From: Cupriavidus gilardii
Lineage (GTDB): Bacteria > Pseudomonadota > Gammaproteobacteria > Burkholderiales > Burkholderiaceae
Assembly (NCBI RefSeq): GCF_008801915.1
Contig: NZ_VZOV01000003.1
Span: forward strand, 248,001-312,000
Reading direction: 5' to 3'
Length of the DNA stretch: 64,000 bases
Position numbers and translations under genes: made by a program. Under the pieces are notes generated by a model, which worked only from the letters and a program-made list of their open reading frames with translations, searched no databases and was not told the DNA's origin. Of the stretch, positions 8,823 through 16,584 are shown in pieces. Positions within the stretch are counted from its first letter, which is position 1. Every line of letters begins with the position of its first letter.

Positions 8823-9920
8823 CTACCTCTGCTGCTGCTCCGCGGGAAGCGCGGCCAGCCCGTCACGGAAGCCCGGCGGAATCAAGCGCTCGTTGGCTAT
8901 CTCGCACGGATACACCAGTTCCGACTGATCCCTCGGAAGGTCGGCGTGCAGCTGAGTGGTGATATCGCGCTGCCATTCCGCCCTTCGCTGCGTGACGTCG
9001 CCTGCAAACCGATTCAGCGACATCTGCCGCTCGAGAAATTCCTGCAGATCCTTCGTGGTTCGGAGGGTTGCATTCCGCATCAACGCAGGCGCCAATTCGT
9101 CGTTGAACCGGGCCTCCAGGGCCCTGGCCTGCTCCAGCGATTGCCGGAAGGCGCCGGACACGTCGCCGTTCGCTCGTTCGAAGCCCTCGTGAGCGGAGGC
9201 GGCCTGACAGAGCTTGTGGATCAGATAACCGCCACCTGCGGCGCCGCCGGCAGCGAGCGCTCCGAGCAGTGCGAGGCCCAGGGGAGGGCAGGCGACCGTG
9301 ACGACCAGCATCGCCAGCGCGCCGACGATGCCGGCGATCCCCATCAACACGATCGCCCTGGTGCCAGGGGCTTCGTTGTCCGGATAATCCCGAACGCTCG
9401 TGGCCAGCTGATCGAGATCGGCCAGCGCTTCGCCGACCGACTGCGCACACTGCTTGATATCGGCACGCAGCCGCAACAACTCCTGAGGGGAGATGCGTAC
9501 GTCGTGCCCTTGCTGCAGATCCCAGGCTTCGATGCGCGCGGCGGCCGACTGCGCCTTCGCGATCTTCTTGCCGCATCGCGTCGCGGTGCTCAGGATCTCG
9601 TCCTTGCGGCTGGTATCCGCCAGCGAATGCACCGCGCTGGTCAGCTTCTGCCAGGCGGAATCGAGCAGATCGACCACGCGGGGCGCCGGCTGGTTGCGGA
9701 CGGCATCGGCGGATGGCGCTGGTTCCGCGCGATGGGCGGCCACCACGGTGACGCCGGCGCCGACGCCGGCCGGTCGGATGTCTTGCGGCGGCTGGGGTTG
9801 GGCTTCGGTGTGGTTCGGAAGACCGGCCTCAAGGGAAGCGGCGGGATGTACGGCAGGGGCTGCGGCAGGATGTGCCGCAGGATCTGCGGCAGGGCGAGAC
9901 GGGGCAAAGATACGAAGCAT
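8823..9920 (-). CDS. hypothetical membrane-hairpin protein, N-terminal part of a split frame
   Basis: A 365-residue protein of unknown function. Residues 1-90 are Ala/Pro-rich and disordered-looking, then a helical region is followed by a strongly hydrophobic hairpin near residues 190-235 (IVLMGIAGIVGALAMLVV, then PPLGLALLGALAAGG). A helical C-terminal half ends in QQQR and TAG. The start at the ATG at 9920 (MLRIFAPS) is a choice without a clear ribosome binding site; the frame is open further upstream to 10001. The next frame continues in phase directly after the stop, so the gene may be a nonsense-interrupted fragment of a protein of about 560 residues. Confidence 0.55.
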   Translation of the reverse strand: MLRIFAPSRPAADPAAHPAAAPAVHPAASLEAGLPNHTEAQPQPPQDIRPAGVGAGVTVVAAHRAEPAPSADAVRNQPAPRVVDLLDSAWQKLTSAVHSLADTSRKDEILSTATRCGKKIAKAQSAAARIEAWDLQQGHDVRISPQELLRLRADIKQCAQSVGEALADLDQLATSVRDYPDNEAPGTRAIVLMGIAGIVGALAMLVVTVACPPLGLALLGALAAGGAAGGGYLIHKLCQAASAHEGFERANGDVSGAFRQSLEQARALEARFNDELAPALMRNATLRTTKDLQEFLERQMSLNRFAGDVTQRRAEWQRDITTQLHADLPRDQSELVYPCEIANERLIPPGFRDGLAALPAEQQQR

Positions 9921-10055
9921 GTCGGCGCGGTGGTGGGGTGGAGAAGGCCAACGACGGACGGCCACGTTGGCTGGAGCTTCAGGACAGCGAAGCGTACCCA
10001 CCGCACTGCGACGACACTATTCAAATGATGGCGGCCACTACAGGATTTGTTACTC

Positions 10056-10595
10056 TCAGGCGAGTCGCGCCAGCAGTGCTCTCAACGTCTGCTGTTCCTG
10101 CGCCGACAGCGCGCGCGCCATCTTCGCGTCATGGTCGCAAACGGCCTCGGTCGCCGCCTCCAGCGTGCGGCGGCCGGCCGCCGTCAACACCAGGCTGAAC
10201 GCGCGGCGATCGTTCTCGGCCGGCCGTCGCGCCACCAGCTTCATCTCTTCCAGCGCATCGACCAGCAGCACGGCCCCCGAACGTGCAATGCCCATGATCC
10301 TGGCCAGGTCGGTCAGCTTCAGGTCCGGGTTGCGCGAGATCAGCACCAGCGCAGAAAAGCGTGGCGGCGTGATGTTCCACGGCGCCAGCGATCGCACGAA
10401 GTCCTCGTAGAGCCGGATCTGCGCACGGCGGATCGCGTAGCCGATCAGGTTGTCCAGCACCCCATAGTCGACGTCCGGCAGATGCGGGTCGAAGCCTCCG
10501 GCTTCGGTGGCGGGGTCGGGCGCGAGCGTATCGCGGGTCTTGCGCGGGGAGCGGGAAGAGGGGGACGAGGGTGAGGAGCGTGACGAAGCGGACAT
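10056..10595 (-). CDS. MarR-family transcriptional regulator
   Basis: A 179-residue winged-helix repressor. After a Ser/Arg-rich N-terminal extension of about 35 residues, the MarR fold shows NITPPRFSALVLI, LTDLARIMGIARSGAVLLVDALE (recognition helix region) and RRPAENDRRAFSLVLTAAGRR (wing). It is the last gene of a four-gene unit with a flavin monooxygenase and a binding protein, 35 bases after the DUF3237 gene, so it probably controls that unit in response to an aromatic ligand. The ligand is not predictable from the sequence. Confidence 0.9.
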   Translation of the reverse strand: MSASSRSSPSSPSSRSPRKTRDTLAPDPATEAGGFDPHLPDVDYGVLDNLIGYAIRRAQIRLYEDFVRSLAPWNITPPRFSALVLISRNPDLKLTDLARIMGIARSGAVLLVDALEEMKLVARRPAENDRRAFSLVLTAAGRRTLEAATEAVCDHDAKMARALSAQEQQTLRALLARLA

Positions 10596-10630
10596 GGGCA
10601 GGGGATGGCGGCGCGCAGGCCGCCATCCGT

Positions 10631-11140
10631 TCAGGCGACGCGGAAGTATCGCATCTGCACGCGGTCCGGGAAACGCGCGCCGGTCGCGACAAAGGTGTGT
10701 TGCATCAGCCAGCGGTAGGCCGGTGCCTGCGTCTCGAAGCGGGGCGCGGTGCGGAAGTAGACCAGCGAGGGATCGACCGTCTCGCCGGCGGACAGGCGCG
10801 CCAGCACATCGGCGGGACCGCTGCGCAGGCCCGCGTTCACGATGTAGATCCGGGCGCCGTCGTCGGTCTGCAGGACGTAGCGCGCCTCGATCTCCGCGAC
10901 CGTGACGCCGTCGCCCAGGTCCGGACGCACCAGCTGGAAGTCGGCGCCGCCGGGCAGCACGCGGCCGCGCAGCAGCGGGCCGTCGACGACGCCATCGAGA
11001 ATCGGAATCACGCGCCGCTGCCCGACCGCGCTGGCGCCGACTTCGATCGCCGGATCGAGCCGGAAGCTGAAGTCGGCGACGTGCTCGAGCTTCGGCGTCG
11101 GCAAGCCGGGCAGGCCAGGCAACGTCGATTCGGCCGTCAT
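10631..11140 (-). CDS. DUF3237 domain protein
   Basis: A 169-residue cytoplasmic protein with the DUF3237 pattern: LEHVADFSFRLDP, then GQRRVIPILDGVVDGP and GARIYIVNAGLRSGP. The domain is a small barrel of unknown activity, common in aromatic catabolism clusters of Burkholderiales. Its ATG overlaps the TGA of the upstream binding-protein gene (ATGA at 11137-11140), which implies translational coupling. The frame is open much further upstream, but only this start gives the family N terminus. Confidence 0.85.
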   Translation of the reverse strand: MTAESTLPGLPGLPTPKLEHVADFSFRLDPAIEVGASAVGQRRVIPILDGVVDGPLLRGRVLPGGADFQLVRPDLGDGVTVAEIEARYVLQTDDGARIYIVNAGLRSGPADVLARLSAGETVDPSLVYFRTAPRFETQAPAYRWLMQHTFVATGARFPDRVQMRYFRVA

Positions 11141-12297
11141 TTCAGCAGCTTCCAGTTGCCGTTGTCGATGGTCAGCATCACGCGGCCGCGCTGGTCGAAA
11201 CCGAAGTGGTCCTGGCTGGTGTAATTGAGCACGCCATGCGAGACCACGATCTCGCGCTCGCTCTCGAGCGCCGCCTTCAGCGCCGCGCGGAATTCCGGCG
11301 TGCCCGGCCTGGCGCGCTTGAGCGCGACCGGCACGATCCGTTGCAGCACCAGCCCCGCATCGTAGGGATGCGCGCCGAACTGCGTGCGGCTTTCCGCGCC
11401 ATATTGCTTCTCGTAGCGGCTGACATAGTCCAGGCCCGGCTTCTTCGGTGCGCTGTCGGCGGCCAGTTGCTCGGGCACGATCACCGGACCGGCCGGCAGG
11501 ATGGCGCCGTCGACCGCCTTGCCGCCGATGCGGATCAGGTCCTTGGTGGCCGCGCCGTGCGTGTGGTAGATCGGCCCGCGATAGCCGCGCTCGCGCAGCG
11601 TCGTGTGGGGCAGCGCGGCCCCGGTGCCGGCGCCGGCGATCAGCATCGCATCGGGGCGCGCCGAGATCAGCTTCAGCGTTTGCGCGGTGACCGCGGTGTC
11701 CGAGCGCGCGTAGCGTTCGGTGGCGACGATGCGGATGCCGTTGGCGGCCGCGGCCGTGGTGAATTCCTTCAGCCAGGTCTCGCCATAGGCGTCGGCAAAG
11801 CCGATGAAGCCGATGGTCTTGACGCCGTTGGCCTTGGCGGTTGCCGCGACGGCTTCGGCCATCAGCTTGATCGGCTGGGCCAGCCGGTAGGTCCATTCGC
11901 CGCGGCCGGGCTTGAGCTCGATCGGCGAGAACGCCAGCTGCACGGTCTTGCTCTCGTCGGCGACTTCGGCGATCGCGATCGACGGCGCCACCGCCGACGA
12001 GCCGAGGATGATGTCGACCTTGTCCTCGCTGACGAAGCGGCGCGCCACCTTGGTGGCCTGGGTCGGATCGGAGCCGTCGTCGAGCACGACATATCGGATC
12101 GTTTCGCCGGCGATCTGCTGTGGCAGCAGTCCCAGCGACTGCTTCTGCGGAATGCCGAGCGAGGCCGAGGGCCCGGTCGACGAGATGCTGACGCCGACGG
12201 TGACGTCGGCCAGCGCGGCGCCGGACATCGAGGCGGCGGTCAGCGTCAATGCCAGTGCCGAGGCCAGGCGCGCGAGCGCGGTGCGGCGAAGTGTCAT
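11137..12297 (-). CDS. branched-chain-amino-acid-type ABC transporter substrate-binding protein
   Basis: A 386-residue periplasmic binding protein of type 1 fold (LivK-like). Residues 1-30 form a signal peptide ending ALA. The mature protein starts VTVGVSISSTGPSASLGIPQ, the usual ligand-pocket opening of the family. IGFIGFADAYGETWLKEF and AGAGTGAALPHTTLRERGYRG are further family features. No permease or ATPase genes are nearby, so it must share a transporter encoded elsewhere. Its partners suggest an aromatic or carboxylate ligand. Confidence 0.92.
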   Translation of the reverse strand: MTLRRTALARLASALALTLTAASMSGAALADVTVGVSISSTGPSASLGIPQKQSLGLLPQQIAGETIRYVVLDDGSDPTQATKVARRFVSEDKVDIILGSSAVAPSIAIAEVADESKTVQLAFSPIELKPGRGEWTYRLAQPIKLMAEAVAATAKANGVKTIGFIGFADAYGETWLKEFTTAAAANGIRIVATERYARSDTAVTAQTLKLISARPDAMLIAGAGTGAALPHTTLRERGYRGPIYHTHGAATKDLIRIGGKAVDGAILPAGPVIVPEQLAADSAPKKPGLDYVSRYEKQYGAESRTQFGAHPYDAGLVLQRIVPVALKRARPGTPEFRAALKAALESEREIVVSHGVLNYTSQDHFGFDQRGRVMLTIDNGNWKLLK

Positions 12298-12331
12298 GGC
12301 TTGTCTCCCTTTCTTATGATGGTGCGGGCGG

Positions 12332-13594
12332 TCAGCGTGTGCCGCCCTGCACGGACTGCCGGTCGAATCCGGCCAGCTGCTTGTAGCGCAATGCGATCGC
12401 CTCCAGCTCGGCGTGTGGAATCACCTGCTCGATATCGGTGAAGCCCTGCGGCGCGCGCAACTCGGCCAGCTGCATGACCTGCTCGGGGCCGTTGAGCCGG
12501 TTGCGCAGCACGATGCCGGCGGTGCGCGGCAGCCGTTCCGCCTCGTATTCGCGCAGCGCGTAGCCGGTATCGGGCGTGCCGAGCAGGCAGTCGACCAGAT
12601 GGCGGGCATCGACGATCGCCTGTGCGCTGCCGTTCGAGCCGATCGGGTACATCGGGTGCGCGGCGTCGCCGAGCAGCGTGACGCGATCGAAGGTCCAGCG
12701 CGGCAGCGGATCCTTGTCGACCATCGGGAATTCGTAGATCGCCGCGGCGCCGTCGATCAGCGACGGAATGTCGATCCAGTCCCAGCGCCAGCCGGCGAAG
12801 GCCTCGCGGAACACCGACTTGTCGACCTGCCGGTTCCAGTCGCTGCGCGGCGGCGTGTCCGACGCGTCGTCCGGCACGCGCAGCTCGGCGATCCAGTTGA
12901 TCAGCGAGCGGCCCTGCCGGCGCAGCGGCTCGGAGATCGGATAGGCGACGAACTTCTGGTCCTGATGGCCGGCCATGAACATCGAGCGGCCGTCCAGATA
13001 GGGCGGCGCCTCGGTGACCGCGCGCCACAGCATTCGCCGCGAAAAACGCGGGTCGTCGCCGCTGGGATAGAACTGCCGCCGGACCGCCGAATGGATGCCG
13101 TCGGCGCCGACCAGCACATCGGCGCTGGCCGGCACCTGCGCGCCGTCCGCGCGCCGCCGCAGCGTGAATTGCACCGGCGACCCGGGCCGCGCGCCGGTGT
13201 CGTGCACCGCCTCGAAGGCGTGGCCGGTATGGACGCGATCGGCGCCCAGCCGCTCGACCGCGGTCCGATACAGCAGCATCTGCAGCTCGCCGCGGTGGAC
13301 CGAGAACTGCGGATAGGGATAGCCGGCGGCAAGCCCGCGCGGCTCATGCCAGATCCGTTGGCCGAACTTGTTGTAGTAGGACAGCGAACTCGTTTCGATC
13401 GCGATCTGCGCGAGCGCCGGCTGCAGGCCGAGTTCGGCGAGTTCGCGGACCGCATGGGGCAGCAGGTTGATGCCGACGCCGAGCGGCTTCAGGGATTCGC
13501 TGGCTTCCCAGACTTCGGCGTCGATGCCGTGGCGATGGCACAGCAGCGCGAGCGTCAGCCCGCCGATGCCGCCGCCTGCGATGGCGATGCGCAT
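12332..13594 (-). CDS. FAD-dependent aromatic monooxygenase
   Basis: A 420-residue class A flavoprotein hydroxylase that inserts one oxygen atom into an aromatic ring using NAD(P)H and O2. The N-terminal Rossmann motif is AIAGGGIGGLTLAL, the DG motif is VLVGADGIHSAVRRQFYP, and the GD motif is VTLLGDAAHPMYPIGSNG. Length and motifs match salicylate- or PhzS-like hydroxylases; the substrate is not determinable. It is the first gene of the unit that continues with the binding protein 34 bases downstream. Confidence 0.92.
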   Translation of the reverse strand: MRIAIAGGGIGGLTLALLCHRHGIDAEVWEASESLKPLGVGINLLPHAVRELAELGLQPALAQIAIETSSLSYYNKFGQRIWHEPRGLAAGYPYPQFSVHRGELQMLLYRTAVERLGADRVHTGHAFEAVHDTGARPGSPVQFTLRRRADGAQVPASADVLVGADGIHSAVRRQFYPSGDDPRFSRRMLWRAVTEAPPYLDGRSMFMAGHQDQKFVAYPISEPLRRQGRSLINWIAELRVPDDASDTPPRSDWNRQVDKSVFREAFAGWRWDWIDIPSLIDGAAAIYEFPMVDKDPLPRWTFDRVTLLGDAAHPMYPIGSNGSAQAIVDARHLVDCLLGTPDTGYALREYEAERLPRTAGIVLRNRLNGPEQVMQLAELRAPQGFTDIEQVIPHAELEAIALRYKQLAGFDRQSVQGGTR

Positions 13595-13651
13595 GGTGTC
13601 TCCTGTGGCGGACCTGCCCGCGATGGGCGGTCCGCTCCTTGTCTTGACGTC

Positions 13652-13690
13652 CGTTCGACGTTCGTTCGACGAATTGTTATGGAGTATAAC
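13652..13690. promoter_or_regulatory. candidate MarR operator before the monooxygenase operon
   Basis: About 60 bases upstream of the monooxygenase ATG, two direct copies of CGTTCGACG (13652-13660 and 13663-13671) are spaced one helical turn apart. They are followed by the inverted repeat GTTAT-N5-ATAAC at 13676-13690. The inverted repeat lies in a locally AT-rich stretch that could hold the promoter. MarR proteins bind short inverted repeats of this kind, and a MarR gene ends this operon. Confidence 0.5.
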
Positions 13691-13738
13691 TAAATCGCCG
13701 GACTGCGCAAGCGCGGGTCGGCACGAGTGCCTGCGGGC

Positions 13739-14469
13739 TTATTTCCCCCAACTCGGCGACAGCAGCCGCAACCCGACCGACACGAAACGCGTCTCGCGCG
13801 GCTGGTTCAGCTGGGTGCCCCAGGTCATGTCGACCTGCACGCGTTGCGGCACGATCCACACCCGTGCGCCGAGCTGGATCCATGGGCGGTCCCGCTCTCG
13901 CCGAAGCTCTCGGCGATCATGGCCCAGCGCTGGCTGATCGCCGCCTCGCCGGCCACGCCCCAGGTCATGCGGGTCTGCCGTTCGGCGCGGTCGTGCGTGG
14001 CGCCGACGTTCGCATGCAGCAGCAGGCGGTCGTCGCGCATCGACACCGTCAGCGGCAGATTCAGGTAGAGCCCGCCCGGCGTCCTGCGCCGCTCCGCCTT
14101 CGGGTATTCCGTCATGCCCACCGTCAGCGCGACGCCGTAGCCGTTGGTCTCGACCGGCTTGAGCACCGTCTTGCCCTGCAATTGCAGATCGGTGATCGCG
14201 TTGCCTGGTCCGTCGCCGTATCGCTGCACCGAACCGCCGAACGTCCATTCGAAGTTGCCGGTGAAGTTGCAGCCCGGCAGCGCCCACCGTTCGGTCCCGT
14301 CGCGATTGAAGCGCAGCCACGATTCGAGCTGGCACGATTGCGGGTCGACGATGCGCGCATCGTCGGTGACGAGCGGCCGCGCCGCCCATGCGTACGGGGT
14401 CAGACAGAGCAGCAGCGTTGCCGCGAAGGCGCGGGGCAGGCAGGAGAGGCGGGCGGAAATCGGCAGCAT
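13739..14469 (-). pseudogene. outer-membrane transporter-like protein gene with a frameshift
   Basis: The first frame, from the ATG at 14469, encodes a signal peptide (MLPISARLSCLPRAFAATLL, ending AWA) and a beta-strand-rich protein. It loses its character after about FGESG near 13890. From there the +1-shifted frame carries a good C terminus (WIQLGARVWIVPQRVQVDM, ending SVGLRLLSPSWGK) to TAA at 13739. A one-base indel near 13880-13895 therefore splits the gene. The intact product would be about 240 residues, resembling the MetA-like outer-membrane proteins often found near phenol catabolism genes. It may be a real pseudogene or a sequencing error. Confidence 0.65.
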
Positions 14470-14661
14470 GGGTTGGCTCGCAATGGCGCCCGAAGTCTAA
14501 CGCGCACCAATGACAAGGTGTCGCGAAGATGCGTGCCGACGAGCATGGTGCGCCCACCGATGTCGGATTTATCTGACACCGGCATAGGTGGTCGCCGTCT
14601 GCCGGCCGTGCGCGATCGCCTGCACAATCGGACTACCTCTCGCCCGTACAAGGAGCTTTCG

Positions 14662-14874
14662 ATGCGTACCCTTACCCTGTCGTTCGCGCTGGCCACGCTG
14701 CTCGCCACCGCGGGCTGCGCCGACATGACCGCCAAGCAGCGCAACACCGCCATCGGCGCGGGCGTGGGCGGGGTCGCGGGCGCGACCTTGATCGGCGGAC
14801 CGGGCGCCACGCTGGGCGGCGCCGCGCTGGGCGGTGTGGTCGGCAACGTGCTGACCGACGACAAAAAGAAGTAA
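14662..14874 (+). CDS. small glycine-zipper lipoprotein
   Basis: A 70-residue protein with a lipoprotein signal peptide (LLATAGC, cysteine near residue 18). Next comes a Gly/Ala-rich zipper (IGAGVGGVAGATLIGGPGA onward) like OsmB and SlyB-type envelope proteins, and a charged DDKKK end. AAGGAG lies seven bases before the ATG, fixing the start. It is probably anchored to the outer membrane and may be stress-induced, but the exact role is unknown. A strong hairpin terminator follows. Confidence 0.85.
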   Translation: MRTLTLSFALATLLATAGCADMTAKQRNTAIGAGVGGVAGATLIGGPGATLGGAALGGVVGNVLTDDKKK

Positions 14875-14879
14875 GGGGC

Positions 14880-14938
14880 GCAGAAGTCAGGGCCGTAGCA
14901 GTCAGCGTCGCAGCAGTCAGCGTAGCAGCAGTCAGGCG
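14880..14938 (+). repeat. 15-bp imperfect tandem repeat
   Basis: Three to four imperfect copies of GTAGCAGCAGTCAGC lie between the lipoprotein stop codon and its terminator. They have no coding role. Confidence 0.6.
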
Positions 14939-14951
14939 GCACCAAGGCAGG

Positions 14952-14976
14952 ACGCCCCGGCCAATGGCCGGGGCGT
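14952..14976 (+). terminator. intrinsic terminator after the lipoprotein gene
   Basis: An 11-bp perfect stem ACGCCCCGGCC/GGCCGGGGCGT with loop AAT. The T-run is short. It lies between convergent genes and may serve both. Confidence 0.7.
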
Positions 14977-15031
14977 CGTCGTTTGATGCCTCTCGTTGCG
15001 TCGGTGTTGACGTGCTCTGGCGCGGCGCCGG

Positions 15032-15484
15032 TCAGGCTGGCTCGCTGCCGGACGCCTCGGCGGCGACCGAGCGGCCCGGCACCGGAAACACGATGTCGTA
15101 GGCCCAGTTGTAGACGAAGGCATAGACCACGTAGAAGCCGGCCACCGCCAGGTCCATCAGCAGCGCATCGAGCAGGCTGATCTTCAGGTACCACGCCACC
15201 GACGGCAGGAACACGATCAGCAGGCCCAGCTCGAACAGCAGCGCATGGCCGACGCGCACCGCCGGCGACTTGCGCACCGAGCCGGTCAGCCGGACCATGG
15301 CCTTGTCGAACATCAGGTTGTAGACGTAGTTCCAGACCGCGGCGATCAGCGAGGCGACCGCGGCGATCACGCCCATCTGGTGCAGGGCGTAGCCGAACAC
15401 CCAGCTGCCCAGCGGCGCGAAGATCAGCAGGCCGATCAGTTCGAAGCCAACCGTGTGACGGATTCGGTCCAGCGTACCGCGCAT
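15032..15484 (-). CDS. PACE-family biocide/polyamine efflux transporter
   Basis: A 150-residue inner-membrane protein with four hydrophobic segments arranged as two tandem bacterial transmembrane pair domains. The duplicated signature is visible as WNYVYNLMFD in the first half and YNWAYDIVFP in the second. The family founder AceI exports chlorhexidine and short diamines using the proton gradient. The gene is divergent from a LysR gene 149 bases away, the usual layout for PACE genes, so the LysR protein probably controls it. Confidence 0.93.
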   Translation of the reverse strand: MRGTLDRIRHTVGFELIGLLIFAPLGSWVFGYALHQMGVIAAVASLIAAVWNYVYNLMFDKAMVRLTGSVRKSPAVRVGHALLFELGLLIVFLPSVAWYLKISLLDALLMDLAVAGFYVVYAFVYNWAYDIVFPVPGRSVAAEASGSEPA

Positions 15485-15552
15485 TGTGTCGCTCCATCGA
15501 TGACAATGGCGCTCAGTCTATCGGAAGGACAAGTAGATACAAGTTGGGAAGT

Positions 15553-15567
15553 ATCGGATATTCCGAT
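15553..15567. promoter_or_regulatory. candidate LysR operator in the PACE-LysR intergenic region
   Basis: The perfect palindrome ATCGGA-TAT-TCCGAT has the T-N11-A form of a LysR box and lies midway between the divergent genes. On the minus strand a TTGTAT/TAGACT pair with 16-base spacing just beyond it could drive the PACE gene. Confidence 0.55.
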
Positions 15568-15633
15568 GGATCGCGGCAGTGTGGCACCATGGGGCCCTGA
15601 CCCCGATCGCATGCGCCCAGCGCCAGTACTCCC

Positions 15634-16548
15634 ATGAGCCTGTCCCTCGAACAACTGCAAGCCTTCGTCGCCGCGGCCGAGACCGGCTCGTTCTCCGCCG
15701 CGGCGCGCCGCCTCGGCAAGGCCCAGTCGGTGGTCAGCACCGCCGTCTCCAATCTCGAGATCGATCTGGACAACGCGCTGTTCGACCGCGGCGGACGCTA
15801 TCCCACGCTGACGCCGGCGGGCGAGCGCCTGCTGGTCGAGGCTCGCGTGATCCTGGAGCGCTGCGAGCATTTCCGCGGCGTCGCCAAGAGCCTGGGCGAG
15901 GGCGTCGAAAGCCGGCTGGTGCTGGCCGTCGACGAGCTGTATCCCGAAGAGACGCTGGGCGTGCTGCTGGAGGAGTTTTCCCACCGGTTTCCCGCGGTCG
16001 AGCTCGAGCTGCTGTTTCCGGTGATGGAGGACGTCAGCCGGCTGGTGCTGGAGGGCGGCGCCGACCTCGGCCTGATGTGGCGGCAGGAGGTGTTGCCGCC
16101 CGCGCTGGCCTTCCGCGGGCTGGGCTGGGTGCCGATGCAGATCATCTGCGCGCCCGATCACCCGCTGGCGGCGCAGCAGCGGGTCGGCTGGGAAGAGCTC
16201 AAGCGCCATCGGCAGCTGATGGTGGCGGTGCGCAGCGACAGCGAAGAAAAGATGCGCCTGCGCGTGGCGGCCGAGGTCTGGTGGGTCGAGAGCCACTGGG
16301 TCATCGTCGAGCTGGTCAAGCGCGAACTGGGCTGGGCCTTCGTGCCGTGGCACGTCGCCGCCAACTCGCCGGCCGCCGCGCAGCTGGTTTCACCGGAGCT
16401 GGACTTCGACGACCAGGACTGGCCGGTGGCGATGGAGCTGGTCTGGCACAAGCAGCGCCCGCTCGGCAAGGCGGGCGCCTGGCTGCAGGAGCGGGTCAGC
16501 CACCAGCCGCTGCCGCAGCCGGCGCCGCGGCGGCGCAGCAGCGGTTGA
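15634..16548 (+). CDS. LysR-family transcriptional regulator
   Basis: A 304-residue regulator with an N-terminal winged helix (MSLSLEQLQAFVAAAETGSF, then AAARRLGKAQSVVSTAVSNLE) and a substrate-binding effector domain. It is transcribed away from the PACE efflux gene and probably activates it in response to its substrate. The C terminus is a Pro/Arg-rich tail of about 15 residues. Confidence 0.93.
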   Translation: MSLSLEQLQAFVAAAETGSFSAAARRLGKAQSVVSTAVSNLEIDLDNALFDRGGRYPTLTPAGERLLVEARVILERCEHFRGVAKSLGEGVESRLVLAVDELYPEETLGVLLEEFSHRFPAVELELLFPVMEDVSRLVLEGGADLGLMWRQEVLPPALAFRGLGWVPMQIICAPDHPLAAQQRVGWEELKRHRQLMVAVRSDSEEKMRLRVAAEVWWVESHWVIVELVKRELGWAFVPWHVAANSPAAAQLVSPELDFDDQDWPVAMELVWHKQRPLGKAGAWLQERVSHQPLPQPAPRRRSSG

Positions 16549-16584
16549 TTCGGCGAGGGCGGCGGCAGACCACCGCCGCGGCGC

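Noticed and set aside
9921..10055. hrp-type secretion-regulon box upstream of the accessory genes
   Set aside because: I looked for TTCG-N16-TTCG and the plant-inducible promoter pattern before 9920 and before 43280. The nearest candidates have the wrong spacing or a mismatch.
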